A DNA stretch of 64,000 nt from Umbelopsis isabellina (GCA_016758905.1 JAEPQZ010000010.1:372001-436000); one strand, 5' to 3'. Counted from the first letter of the stretch, positions 11,636 through 22,772 are shown. Numbers and translations: made by a program. Notes: generated from the letters alone by a model not told the origin.

Positions 11636-12841
11636 TTACATGCCACTTTGAATTTTGAGCATGCTTCGTAGATTTTGCTGGATTTCCGACAAAGAAGGAG
11701 TGACATCATGAGATAACTTGTGAGAGGTAGTCATTTTGAAGGGCAATTGTTGCTGATGATATGGTACATGATATCGAGGCATTACATTATGCTGGTGACT
11801 TGTAAAATCGGAGTGATACGGATGCGAGTGGATGGGCGGTTCCGATCTAGGGCGTTCGGCGCCAAGCATGTCAAGCAAGTCCAGAGATTTCTGACGAAGA
11901 ACTTGAGCGTTCTGCTGGTTGGTATCATAGTCTTCCATAGAAAAGACATTCTCTTCGCGGACTGGAGTTTGCACAGGACGAAGATTAGAAATGCCAGCAA
12001 CTGGCATAGGCAAAGCGCTTGGAGCAGGAGAATTCGAGAACGTGGGCCCAGCATAAAGAGGGTTAATAGCCGATTGCCCAAACATAAAGTCACTGGGAGG
12101 TGTTTTAGAGAGAGTAACGGTCTTGACCGATTGTTTCTGGGGAATCTCGAGAATGCTACCAGAGCGTCTACGAGGTCGAGGGGGTCTAGCAGCATTTTTA
12201 ACAGGTTTGCTGTTAGGAGGAAGAAATAATAAAGGGTGAGTAAATGATGATTTCCCAAAAAGAAAATCATTTGGTATATGGCTAGCATACTTTTTTACAG
12301 GAGGATGAGTCGATGGTGCTTCAGCCTTGGGTGGTGGAGACTTCTTTCTTTGACGATGCTTTGGAGATGGGGTGTCGGCAATAGAGCTGTCTGATTCTCC
12401 AGTAGAAAGTTCAGAAGTCAAGTTCAGGTCAGCTTCAACCTTTTCCAAAGCATCTGTCACAGCAGTAATTTCCTTCCGCCTTTGATTACGACGGGACTTG
12501 GCTGATGGAAGATTGCTTTTCTTATAATCTCGATTGTTGGCCTGCTGTTGCTGCTGCTGCGACAACTCCTTGGGAGATGGTAGGTTATCGGATCTTTGCA
12601 TCACTTTAACTGAACCATATGAAAGCTCAGCTTTCTGGTCAGTGGCTTGCTTTCGGTTTGACTTTTTCTTGCTGTCAACTGCTTCATTGGGGGTGGGTGA
12701 TTTCTTATCGCCTTTATTACGAGTAGTTTTGCCAGCTTTCTTGGCCGGTTTGGGAGAGGCATCGACAGATCTCATGGGAGATGAATTGCGAGAATGTGAC
12801 GTTGAGGGTGATTGGTTTCGAATGGTTACTGCGTTATTCAT
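11636..12841 (-). CDS. PNRC/Edc1-like proline-rich protein, likely decapping cofactor
   Basis: A single-exon 401-residue, mostly disordered protein, rich in Ser, Pro, Lys and Gln. Residues 262-280 read LYAGPTFSNSPAPSALPMP, which fits the PNRC-type short motif (aromatic-A-G-P-x-F-x-x-S-P-A-P-x-x-L-P-x-P) known in Edc1/PNRC2-like proteins that bind Dcp1 and stimulate decapping. Just before it (250-256) is SDFMFGQ, and an almost identical NDFLFGK stands at 191-197, so a short module seems duplicated. A basic region (205-230), a Gln run (95-100) and a C-terminal amphipathic stretch (EIQQNLRSMLKIQ) complete it. Family assignment rests on the motif; the decapping role is inferred. It neighbours NOT4, another mRNA-decay gene, but as a separate unit. 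Confidence 0.65.
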   Translation of the reverse strand: MNNAVTIRNQSPSTSHSRNSSPMRSVDASPKPAKKAGKTTRNKGDKKSPTPNEAVDSKKKSNRKQATDQKAELSYGSVKVMQRSDNLPSPKELSQQQQQQANNRDYKKSNLPSAKSRRNQRRKEITAVTDALEKVEADLNLTSELSTGESDSSIADTPSPKHRQRKKSPPPKAEAPSTHPPVKKYASHIPNDFLFGKSSFTHPLLFLPPNSKPVKNAARPPRPRRRSGSILEIPQKQSVKTVTLSKTPPSDFMFGQSAINPLYAGPTFSNSPAPSALPMPVAGISNLRPVQTPVREENVFSMEDYDTNQQNAQVLRQKSLDLLDMLGAERPRSEPPIHSHPYHSDFTSHQHNVMPRYHVPYHQQQLPFKMTTSHKLSHDVTPSLSEIQQNLRSMLKIQSGM

Positions 12842-13574
12842 GATTGCAATAGTCTATAATGAGTACTATGAGAATATGTACGTTGTATATGGTTTCATTC
12901 AAATATAACGGTTTAGTTTAAAGAGAAGGAGAGAAACTATTAGCGCCGTTGCGTCGGTGTATTTGTTTTTTTCCAAGGATGACTTTGGGTTTACAATACA
13001 TATATACGTGTTTCAGGTTTGGCTGTAGAAAATGTATTATAAAAATTATTTCCTGTCTTGTGACCGAACTAACTTTGTGAGATCATCCGATAGCAGGCAC
13101 AGAAATAAATTTGAAAAGCTAAGGGAGCCTTTATGTACAAAATAGAAAAAAAGAGCAAAGAATATGGTACATACAGATCGAACATTCTGATTGGTATGGC
13201 TGAAGAAAGGTAGGGAAATTCCATAAAAGAAAAATAGAGGGGGAAGAAAGTATTTCAGTGCAATTTCTGCTATATACATTCAAAGAATAGTTAAAAGTAC
13301 TATCAAAGAGTTAATGTAGATTTTTGCAACTTCGAACAAGAAAGATATCGGTGTGTGTTGCAGCAATAACCAACAAGAGTGGAAGATGCTATATTTGTAA
13401 GGTCTGGCTTGATCCTATATCATTTCATGTCCTGTTTGTTGCCATCGTGTATAATTGTGAATGGCCTTTTTTTTTCTTTTTGTCGTCGGATTTCCTTTTT
13501 TTTTGGGGGGTAAGATTGCTTGAAAGCTTTCAATTATACGTTATGTAGACAAAAGAATAGGTGACAAAGTCAGC
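12842..13574. other. Intergenic
   Basis: About 730 bp without a supported gene. It covers the promoter of the PNRC-like gene and the 3' UTR of the zinc-finger gene. Poly-T/poly-G tracts lie at 13466-13510. Confidence 0.4.
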
Positions 13575-14480
13575 TCAAAGGGTAGAGTGGCGTCGTCCGC
13601 TCTTCATGTTTTGTACTTGGGGACTCAGCCTGCAAGTCTCCTCAACCTTGAAATGCCTCTTCAAAGCGTCTGTTCGAGCGAAACCTTTACTACAACAAGG
13701 GCACACATATGGTTTATCACCAGTATGAACACGCATATGTCGATGTAAGTCATGGTTTCTGGCAAATGAACGAGGGCAGGTAGAACAAGGGAAGCGCTTG
13801 ACAACTTCTGACGACCCGGAAGAAATGGAGGAGGCTTTTCGACGAGATTGTTTCTTAGCAGTAGGCTTACGGCCAGTAGGCTTGTTTTTCTCTTGCACTC
13901 GAGACGAACTTCGTTCAGAATCCATATGATAAGGCTCTTGTTGAGTAGTGGATAGAGATAAAGGAGTTTCATTTACGAATCCTGCTACAGTAGTATCTTG
14001 AGGTGATGACTGCTGCTGCTTGGGGGATGACAAAGAAACTGGCATATTCAACGTGCTCATTGGTTGAGATATTGGCACAAAAGAGTTTGAAGCCATATCA
14101 TTGTAATTTCCAGGCATGGTGGACGCAGGATCGATAGTAGGCATAAAAGCATCCATGGTTTGATATTCCAAGATGCCAGGTAGCATGGTCATCAAATCAT
14201 CTCCATTATTGATGATTGGTGATAGGTTGCCTGTCTCGTCGTCACTGCTGATACTCATGGAGCTATCTGACCAAGCGCCCGATGGATCATTAATCAATGG
14301 TACAGTAGAAAAGTTGGCGGCGGGTGGTGGGAAAGACAGACTGAGTGGGTAGACTACTGGGGTAGTTGGTATTGAATATAAGTAATCTGGCTGCTCATTG
14401 TTCTCATCTTGCTGTGTTATTAGTTCTGAACAAGCAAATGAAAGATTTTGATACGGTGTAGGTGTAATGAATTGTTCCAT
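13575..14480 (-). CDS. C2H2-type zinc-finger transcription factor
   Basis: Probable DNA-binding regulator of about 301 residues in one exon. The ATG at 14480 gives MEQFITPTPYQNLSF; the open frame above it has only a TTG. The N-terminal two thirds is disordered and rich in Ser, Pro, Thr and Met. A basic patch (GRKPTAKKQSRRKASS) precedes two tandem fingers at the C-terminus: FPCSTCPRSFARNHDLHRHM with linker HTGDKP, then YVCPCCSKGFARTDALKRHF ending VEETC. Finger two has Cys instead of the last His (H-x6-C), so it is C2HC. Similar finger pairs occur in Crz1/Com2-like fungal regulators, but I cannot name an orthologue. Target genes are unknown. Confidence 0.82.
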   Translation of the reverse strand: MEQFITPTPYQNLSFACSELITQQDENNEQPDYLYSIPTTPVVYPLSLSFPPPAANFSTVPLINDPSGAWSDSSMSISSDDETGNLSPIINNGDDLMTMLPGILEYQTMDAFMPTIDPASTMPGNYNDMASNSFVPISQPMSTLNMPVSLSSPKQQQSSPQDTTVAGFVNETPLSLSTTQQEPYHMDSERSSSRVQEKNKPTGRKPTAKKQSRRKASSISSGSSEVVKRFPCSTCPRSFARNHDLHRHMRVHTGDKPYVCPCCSKGFARTDALKRHFKVEETCRLSPQVQNMKSGRRHSTL

Positions 14481-16167
14481 TAAGATGTACAGTTGATGGG
14501 ACAAGAAGCGACAGTGGGAGAAGAAAAAAAAGAATAATGGAAGATAACAAAAGAAAAGATGTGAAATCGTCAGGAATTTCCAAGCTACTTCTTATTTATC
14601 AGAAAGGGAAGTTTCGGTTTACTTGCTTTTGGGAAGTAACGCAAACTCAACGTATTGGATGTCTGGTGGGGGGGAGAGGAGATTTACGAGGGGGGTGTTT
14701 AGGGTTCCAAAGCCTTGTTACTTTCAATAATGACTTGCAAACTCTATTTAATTTCATGCTTGTTGAATTATTTTTATTTCTTGCACTGCCTTTCGAACTG
14801 TGGGTATTTCGCATAAATGTGCAGGAACATGTTTGAGATTTTTTTCTACTCAATTTCTGCCCCATGGGACTGTGCAGAAAGCATAAATTATTCCCGAGAA
14901 CATTTTGCAGGATTTCTTAGATTAGTAAAAAAATAAAAAAAAAATAAAGAGGAAATGAGTTATTCCCAGATAAACAGCATCATGCAGCAATTGATGTCAA
15001 AAAGAATATGCTATGTTACCCATTGGGTAGTTCCCCAAGAAAAAGAGAGGACAGAGGCAAAGTTTATGGGGGGTTTTGTTAAAGGAACACAAAACATTTA
15101 TTGATTCCTATGAGCCCCTCTTACCTATGATCTAGGTAATTCGTCATAAGGTTCTATACTGATGTCGGTTCTCAGATGAGGCAACGAGAATGAAAGGAAG
15201 ATCGCCAGTAAATTTGGTCTATATTGACAAGCTTAACTATAAGTGTAAGTGATGGTGACGTTTTATGAGTACCATTAGTGCTTGGCATTAAAGGCAACTC
15301 TCAGCATCACACATGGCCGCACCACTACTAACATGTCTCTTTATCGGGAAACCACACTGGGTAGAATTTCCCACCTGTGTTGAGACAATAGCCCGGACCC
15401 GTTACCTCTATGGTCTGGTTTTTCTTTTTTTTTTTTTTCTCTCGCTATTTGCTTTCTGTATAGATAGTCATGTATGTTTCATTTCAGTTACGAAACCCCT
15501 AACTATTTTTAAAATTAAGGGAACGGTAAATGCAAAAGTTGAGGACATGAACCAATATTGTAACAAAAAAATCTTGTAAGTAATACTGTTACTCCCTTTA
15601 CAAAGAGTACACTTGGACTGATAAGCAAACAGTAATGTCTATGCGTGATCACTCCGACAAAGCGGTTAGTGGAATAACAAGTTTGGCGACCTAAACCTCC
15701 AAAATCCATTAATACCAATAAGTTGGGTGTCAAAGATTATTCTCTTGTCCCCCCCCCCATCAAAAAGCCTTATGCTAAACTGATCCTCAATGTTTTTGGT
15801 GGTGTGACCCCCAGGTACACTTCCTTACATGGACTTCACCGTTTGACAACGATGACCAGCAGATTTACATCTCCGACACTATCCGCTTTGTGCGGTGTGC
15901 GAGAAAAAATTGATTGTAGCACTTGTTACAACTTTTTGAGTTTATCGCATCTCAAGTGATCGTTAGAACTTCCTCTTTAATAACATTTTTGGTTATTTAA
16001 GGTTAGCGAAGACAGCTGGGGTACGGATTGGCGCTATATGCGCGCGCTACAAGAATTAAGCAATTTGAAGCAGTATTGCAATTACAATGTCCGTGACTTT
16101 GTGTATGATTCCAGCCAAAAGAGAAAAAGCAACAAAAAAAAAATCAATTACAACGACTCTCAATCGA
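14481..16167. other. Long intergenic region
   Basis: About 1.7 kb with no gene that I can support in any frame. The left end is the promoter of the zinc-finger gene, whose 5' leader may be long. It holds G-rich (14660-14700), A-rich (14925-14955), T-rich (15420-15440) and C-rich (15750-15760) tracts. No tRNA-like, repeat or transposon signal was recognised. Confidence 0.4.
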
Positions 16168-17861
16168 TCATCGGCGAATTTTAGCTTTAATCAATTTAGC
16201 TTGGTGTCCTTGTTGATTTTGACGACCATATGCTATGATTTGTTTATCGGCGATGTGACTCCAGGAGAGCCCTGCATTCGCGAACTGGTGAGACGCAAGA
16301 TTGATCGGATATAGTTGGCCGAGGTGGAATTCGCCGGCGTCATGGAACAGCTGAAAATTAACTGCATTTTAGCTTCTATCACAAATATACAGGTTTTTTT
16401 TATCGCTTATGAATTGCCACTGAAATCACGAAACGATCCTTACCAATAGCAAGGATGAACAGTCTGTCTTTGACAAACTAAGATAGTGCATCGTCATAGA
16501 TACATAGTAAGTTACTGTTGCAAATGACATCAAGGCAAGGAGCCAATGCAATAAATTAATATATAACCCTGACCCATAGTTTGTGCAGGCAGAAATCATC
16601 CCACCCGTGAGAGATGACAAAATTATAATAATCCCGAATACCCATATTGTTTGCCCATCTGCTCACCTTGGGTTATATCAGACGGTAACTCCAACAAATC
16701 CCATCCATCAAGGAACAATAGCTGGATTGGCCATATTATTTTCGATGACCGATCCAACTGGTTGGTATACCTTTCCAAAAACAGTATAAGCGAACGAAAT
16801 GTTCGGCATTGAACACAATGAATCCTTGACAACACATGCTGCAAAGTCTAAATAAGCAAGGACAAAAAAAAATTAGTTCGATGTTGACTGGCTACATTCA
16901 ATGCACTCTCCATATGACTTTTGATGAAGCTATTTTTTCGGACAAACAAAAACGCCATCGCGATAATGCCCACTTACGATGCCACGCTCCCGATAGCTTT
17001 GGTATTTGGGCGACAAATACAATTCTTGAAGCTGATAAGCGTCAAATCGGTTACCCATATCAACATAATACACTAGTATCTCTCTGTCTGTTTCTTCCAT
17101 AGACAGTAACATGTTTAAACAGATCTAATTCAATAAGAGCTCAATGACCACTCCTCTTTTTGTCGCAGCGTCTTTACAAATTACCTCCAACTTCTCAATT
17201 GGCTCAAGTCCATATATTTCGGTGATATTATCAGAACCCAACTTGCTCGATAAGGCCTGGTCTAAACTGAAGTATAGGGGTGAATGACGATGTAACATTA
17301 GCCCTTGCGATTTTAATAACTGGTGCCTTACAGAGGGTTACCGGTGCTCAGCGCAATACCCAAACTTGAACATTGTTCTTGCTCCCATAAATCAGCTGCA
17401 CTTTTTTGCAAACATGCTGAGACTTCATAGCTGATATGCTGTTGCAGCTGACAAAGAACCTAATATAAGTTGATCATTAAAAGCTGCAGGGGAGCAGATA
17501 AGCTCTGTTGGTTGCCTTTATTTCGGGGCATGCAGGGATTTCCGCGTGATTAATGTTCACTCACGTTATGAGGGATGTTTGTGCGCTTGCAGAAATCAGC
17601 ATCATTAGAACATTGCTGAAGATCCTGCACTGTCAGAAATATGAATGCAGAAGCTTATTAGTGGAATGTTGTTGATATCGAACGCTTTGTCAAAAGCTGC
17701 GCATGCTTATTATGGCAGGATATTGGAATAGCGTCATAGACATATAAAATTTATGCAGTACCTGTGTAAATACCGAAGCTGATAAGCGTCTGAATAATCT
17801 CAGAATAATGCTGCTGCGCTTCAGGTGGCATCTTATTGAAAATGACTTTAAGGCTGCTCAT
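16168..17861 (-). CDS. RAD51D-like RecA-family recombination paralogue
   Basis: Probable homologous-recombination mediator of the Rad51 paralogue group, assembled here from small exons: 17762-17861, 17565-17629, 17332-17459, 17185-17266, 16978-17124, 16667-16847, about 16516-16568, an uncertain piece at 16444-16467, and 16168-16350. All joins keep phase and give about 320-336 residues (human RAD51D has 328). Visible signs are an N-terminal helical domain with GIYTVQDL, then ADLWEQEQC, then ALSTGNPLLDQAL and ITEIYG at residues 91-117 (family pattern STG-x-x-x-LD ... TEI-x-G). The strand YYVDMGNRFDAYQLQ follows, then VLSRIHCVQC, a Walker B-like LLFLDGW, and a C-terminal GLSWSHIADKQIIAYGR. The Walker A site at 117-124 is GLEPIEKL, not G-x4-GK-S/T. 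The exact structure around 16440-16520 is unresolved. RAD51D is preferred over XRCC2 because of the N-terminal domain. Confidence 0.72.
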
Positions 17862-18154
17862 GGTCAATAAAGAGCATGATATGTTGCAAAAGCACTGTTT
17901 TGTTATCTTATATGGGGGGTCCTTGGGTTCCAAAGCAAGGCGAGATCTCGTCTATAAATGAAAGCACGCATAAGTTTTGAGCCGCCACTTAAAACCATAA
18001 AGTAGTAGCGATAAACGTTGTTCGTACTATTTATTAGTATAAACTAAATTGTGAATGAATGTTGAGAACGCTGAGCGATCGCGTATGACCGCTTTAGAAA
18101 ACGAGACTTCGGTTGAAAGTCAGCCGCAAGCCGGCTCATGTTTATTTACACGCA

Positions 18155-19615
18155 ATGTCTCTTGATGTCGATTGGTCGAAACTAGACGATTCTCTAGCAG
18201 CAAAAGTACGGGATTTTCTCAATGAGCATTTCAAGAACATCACAAAACCCTCGTTTATTGGAGAAGTGGAAGTTGTTGGCTTTGATTGGGGCATTGAGCC
18301 ACCACAGATAGAAATTACGCATATTGGAGAACCGTTCGATGAATTTTACGCGGATGATCTGGAGGACGAGCAGCCTGCACCTTCTGAAACAACCGAAGAG
18401 ATTCAAGAGAATGCGGCAAGTTACTTGAATGCAAGCAAAACCGAATCCGTAACCGGCCATTCACAGTGGCCAACCGATCTCTCTGAGAACAATAGCAACC
18501 CATACTTTGCGGCAGGCTCGCAAATATATGGCAGCGGAAACAATATATCCAACCCAAACATATCAATTAGCCAGCATGAAATCCGTAATGGATTTCCAAT
18601 GCCTTCTACACCAACTTTCAATGCCTACTTGTTGAACAGCTTTCACCGGTCTCCACTTGTAGCACCTCATCACCCATTTTCTTCCACACCAAACTTGTTT
18701 TCACCAACACAGTCAGCACCATTATCACCAACTTTATCATCAACAGCGCCAAGACATTCAGGCGCAATTCCCCCGGTAAACATTGAATCGCGACATAGTG
18801 CTGCATCGGTTGGTAATGGTCTAGATTCCTCATTGTATCGGTCTGATGGCCTCACCAATGTAGGATCAGCCCTAGATTTGCAAGATTGGATAGATGATGT
18901 TGAGTTTCCTCGTCAAATTGGTGGGACAGGATCACAAGGGGCATTGGATGACGCATTGGCGGCAGCTGTAGATGAATCGAAAGCTAAATTGGAACAAAGT
19001 AAAACTGAAAGTGATTTTCAAGTCCACTTTTCAATTACTTATAAGGGGGACATGGCCATGACAATTCTCACTGAGCTGCGAATGAATTATCCAAGTGTCA
19101 TGTTTATGAGCTTACCAATGCAACTACGTGTAACAGCCTTAGAATTTGAAGCTGTAGCAGTGGTTGCTTATCTCAAAGGAATGAACAGAATCTGCATCTC
19201 CATGTTGGAACCGGAAGATTTGGAAGCCGATGGTGTTCCCACCGTTACTAGAGATTTTGGAAGGTTTGTATTGTTTTCCGCCACTTCACTATATAAGCTA
19301 TCAACTATCTGGGTTGCAATCAATTTATTAAGGACTATGACTCACACATCTCTCATAATGAGCAGTTTATTACGAAATGTGCAGATAGAGTCTGTGGTGG
19401 GAGATGAACAAAAACAAGGTAAGTATTCTCATGTAGTAAAAACTTCCAAATTTTGCCACAGACAACATTTCAGACTTAACTTACTTTTTTCCCAATATCG
19501 TTTTACAGTTTTAAAAAATGTCAACAAAATTGAACGATTTATTATCGACCAATTACGCAAAATGCTGGATGATGAGCTAGTTTTTCCAAGCTATCAATGT
19601 GTACAAATGTCATAA
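18155..19615 (+). CDS. MDM12: ERMES subunit Mdm12 (SMP lipid-transfer domain)
   Basis: Subunit of the ER-mitochondria encounter structure, where its SMP domain carries phospholipids between membranes. Exons 18155-19263, 19366-19418 and 19509-19615 join to 422 residues. The start MSLDVDWSKLDD matches the conserved Mdm12 N-terminus; the longer open frame from 18113 adds residues that the family lacks. FIGEVEVVGFDWGIEPPQIE and PFDEFY follow. A disordered Ser/Asn/Pro-rich insert fills residues about 75-240. The second SMP half (FQVHFSITYKGDMAMTILTE, MQLRVTALEFEAVAVVAY) then runs through SLLRNVQIESVVGDEQKQ to NKIERFIIDQLRKMLDDELV. It is divergent to the RAD51D-like gene, with about 290 bp between starts. 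Confidence 0.93.
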   Translation: MSLDVDWSKLDDSLAAKVRDFLNEHFKNITKPSFIGEVEVVGFDWGIEPPQIEITHIGEPFDEFYADDLEDEQPAPSETTEEIQENAASYLNASKTESVTGHSQWPTDLSENNSNPYFAAGSQIYGSGNNISNPNISISQHEIRNGFPMPSTPTFNAYLLNSFHRSPLVAPHHPFSSTPNLFSPTQSAPLSPTLSSTAPRHSGAIPPVNIESRHSAASVGNGLDSSLYRSDGLTNVGSALDLQDWIDDVEFPRQIGGTGSQGALDDALAAAVDESKAKLEQSKTESDFQVHFSITYKGDMAMTILTELRMNYPSVMFMSLPMQLRVTALEFEAVAVVAYLKGMNRICISMLEPEDLEADGVPTVTRDFGRFVLFSATSLYKLSTIWVAINLLRTMTHTSLIMSSLLRNVQIESVVGDEQKQGKYSHVVKTSKFCHRQHFRLNLLFSQYRFTVLKNVNKIERFIIDQLRKMLDDELVFPSYQCVQMS

Positions 19616-19851
19616 GTTCTCCTTTGCAATTTGAATATAGATTCATAATGTATTTAATCAAACAAGCGATAAACTGTAATATAGTATAGATAACAAATCC
19701 CACACTTCACGCCTTTTCCACGCCTTTTCCATTTTCGTTGTGATTACTCGATTGCACAGACAATTTCATATACACATTGTCATATGTTCTACAAGCTATT
19801 TCATTATCAAATGCATTGATGCTTGGGTACTTCTTCGGCTAATAGGGAGAT

Positions 19852-22547
19852 TTATGCGGTCTTTGCCAAGCCTGAATGTCGAAGGAGTGCATCAATCTCT
19901 ACTTCACGTCGTCCCCGGAACATTTGCCATACGTCTTGTGGTGGCGTCCCACCCCCCAAGGCTAGCACGGTATTGCGGTAAAGTTTACCCATATTGGCAA
20001 CTCCTTGTTTGTTCGATTGTGCAGCTGCTTCTTCAAATGCTGCATAAGCATCTGCAGAGTAGGTTTCGGACCATTTATAACTATAGAATACGTGTCAGTC
20101 AATATATATGCAGCCAAAACAAGCTGACATAAAAGACGGATTTACCTGTAGTAGCCAGCAGCGTAACCCCCTCCAAAGATATGGCTAAAACTGCACAGGA
20201 ATCGATCCTCCGAAACACGAGGATATAAAACCGTTTTCTTTGCTAATTCAGCTTCTACATCAAACACACTGTGACCGTGGGTGGCTGCTGGTGGGTTGAA
20301 ATGAGCATGTAATAACAAGTCAATCTTTGAGAAATGAAGCTAAAGGGTTGATATAAAATAGAAGGTGGTGGAATCACAGGGGTTTACTTTAGCAAACAAT
20401 GTAAAAAGTACTTGTGGCATGACGTGGCATATCGCTTACCTGACGAAGAGTTGCTAATCCACTTAGAAATTCACGGTTCTTAATAAGGGCATTGACCATA
20501 CCCTCTTCCATAGGTTCGCCGGTCTTGTAATGACCAGAAAGTCTATGTAGCCATTCGCGTTCGCTACAAAAGTTTTCCATGAATTGTGAGGCAACTTCTA
20601 CGAAATCCCACTCCACTCCATTTATACCGGATGCTTGAGGATAATCTACAGTAGTAAGCATCTGTTGCGCAAATAAAAGCATATCAGTAATCATATTGTA
20701 TGTCATATCTGAAGAGACGTATTGAAACTTACATGTTGTAAACAATGTCCAAACTCATGGAATAATGTCTCAACATCGCGAAATTTCATTAGTGATGGCT
20801 CAGATGGAGAACTTGGCGCAGGCTGATTGCAAATCAAGTATGCTAGAAAAGTGGACAGACACATTAATCTTTCAATTTATAAGAGCTTTGCAACAGACCA
20901 GCATAACATACCAACTGGAATGCGCACAGAGCCGTTTTCATCTTTGGCGCGAGTGGTAACAGTATCCATCCAGGCACCACTCCTCTTTTCTTCGGGTCGA
21001 GAATAAAAGTCTCCATAAAAGTAAGCTCTGACTTCTCCGTTTTCTGTGACCTTGAAAACTTTGACATCCGGATGCCAAGTAGTCATTCCTTTTGCACGCT
21101 GTTCAGCAGCATCCATCTCTTCCACATCAATACCAAGTACCTCACGAGATACAGCAAACAATCCATCTAGTACTTTCGGTAAAGCAAAATATTGTGCTAT
21201 GGTTTCCTCATCATATTTAAATAGACGCTTGCGATACTGTTCCGAAACGTATGTGATGTCCCAAGCCTGGAGAGGGGTAGGGTGTTCAATTTCCTCAGCA
21301 AATTTGGTTAGGTCGTCCAGTTCTTTCTTGGCCGGTTCCACGGAAGCAGTGAAAAGCTTGTCGAGTAACTCTTCGGCGGCAGGTACAGTTTGTGCCATTT
21401 TGACAGATAGAGACAGATCAGCATAGTTCTTATAACCCAAGAGTTCAGCTTCTTCTTGTCTAAGAGACAAAATCTCATTAATGATAGGCTCATTATCGAG
21501 TTCTCCTTGAGATGCTTTGACAATGTTTGCTCTATAGACCTTTTCTCGGAGTTCTCGGTTGCTGCAGTTCTGCATGAAGGGACCATAAATAGGGAAGTCA
21601 AGGGTGATGCAGTACGCACCCTCTTGCTCAATGCCCAGGCGCTTGGCATTCTTTGATAGTGTTTCCAGAAACGTATCGGATAATCCGGTCAAATAAGATC
21701 TATCCACCACTTCTTTATAAGCCTTAGTGGCATCCAGTACATGATTGCCAAATGTCAAAGAAAGTTTGGATAGGCGTTCACGAATCTCATTGTATCTTTT
21801 TTTTTCTGGAGAATTGGGAGCGAATCCTACACCGGCATGCTTCATATCCCTGAGAGTCTGATCAACAATACGCTTTTGAACAGCATCAAGGGAATTCCAT
21901 GCAGATTCGGACTCTCTCAACTTGACCAAAGCGTTATACTTTGGTAATGATTGGTTCAACAACAAACCAAGCTTCACAACTTTAGGTTGCAAAGTTTCCA
22001 AGGTCTGTCTGATGTCATCCGAGTTCTTCACACCATTGAAATGAGATAAAATACCATATGCTCTGGTGATATCATCTTCCAATTGCTGCACTAAAACACA
22101 AATCGTAAGCTGCGTAGACAATTGAAAACAAAAATGACTATTGTACTTACTCAAACCAATTGATCCCTCCCACGTAGGGGTGAATGATTTCTCTAACAGT
22201 TTGAACCGTTCTTCGGCGTTGTCAAGGAACTTTTCGAAGATGGGTACGGCAGTCGCAGGTTTGCATTGAGTCAACAAATGCTGAAAATCAGGAAATAAGT
22301 GCCAATCTAAGAACGGATTTTGAGACACTTGTGTTGCCATTGATCGGCTGTAGGAAGGCATAGATAGTTTTGAATTTGCTGGTGGAGTACAGACTGATCG
22401 AATGGCTCGGTGAATGGTGCCACCGGCGCTGATTTCGCACGCCATTCGTGGTATTGTTGACCACATAGCACCAGTAGGTCGGTTAATCCGATTGGCAACA
22501 CCCCGAGTGTTTCTAGAGGCAAGTCGGGACACGCTTTGACGCAGCAT
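19852..22547 (-). CDS. Oligopeptidase A-like M3 metallopeptidase, probably mitochondrial
   Basis: Zinc oligopeptidase that clears short peptides, probably including cleaved targeting peptides. The zinc motif HExxH is [11 protein letters not shown] near 20735-20765, followed by [20 protein letters not shown], wording typical of the bacterial OpdA/PrlC and plant organellar oligopeptidase branch rather than of Oct1 or Prd1. Upstream stand [16 protein letters not shown] and the helical M3 N-domain. The C-terminus has [12 protein letters not shown] and ends near AKTA at 19852. The ATG at 22547 starts [20 protein letters not shown], an Arg/Ser-rich, acid-free leader that fits a mitochondrial presequence; another Met, at [11 protein letters not shown], could give a cytosolic form. 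Several introns lie in the 3' half. The protein has roughly 750 residues. Confidence 0.9.
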
Positions 22548-22772
22548 TATGTTCAGGTACGCTAAATTGCAACAGGGGTACTTAAAATTGGAGCTTTTCT
22601 TTGTTTCTCGAACGCCAGTCACATAATTCGACTTGCTTGATCATAAGCTTACCAAGGACACAGCTTTCCAGTACAACCAGGAATCCATATAAACATGCTA
22701 AAAGTGGCTATAGTTTATTATTTGAAAGATGAGGGAGATGAAAAATATTGTTACTTTCAAAGCACACGATGA

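Noticed and set aside
15723-15959. 78-codon plus-strand frame
   Set aside because: No family likeness, starts within a C-run context, and has no splice support.
16930-17112. Stand-alone 60-residue minus-strand protein
   Set aside because: It is exon five of the RAD51D-like gene read on into the next intron, not a separate gene.
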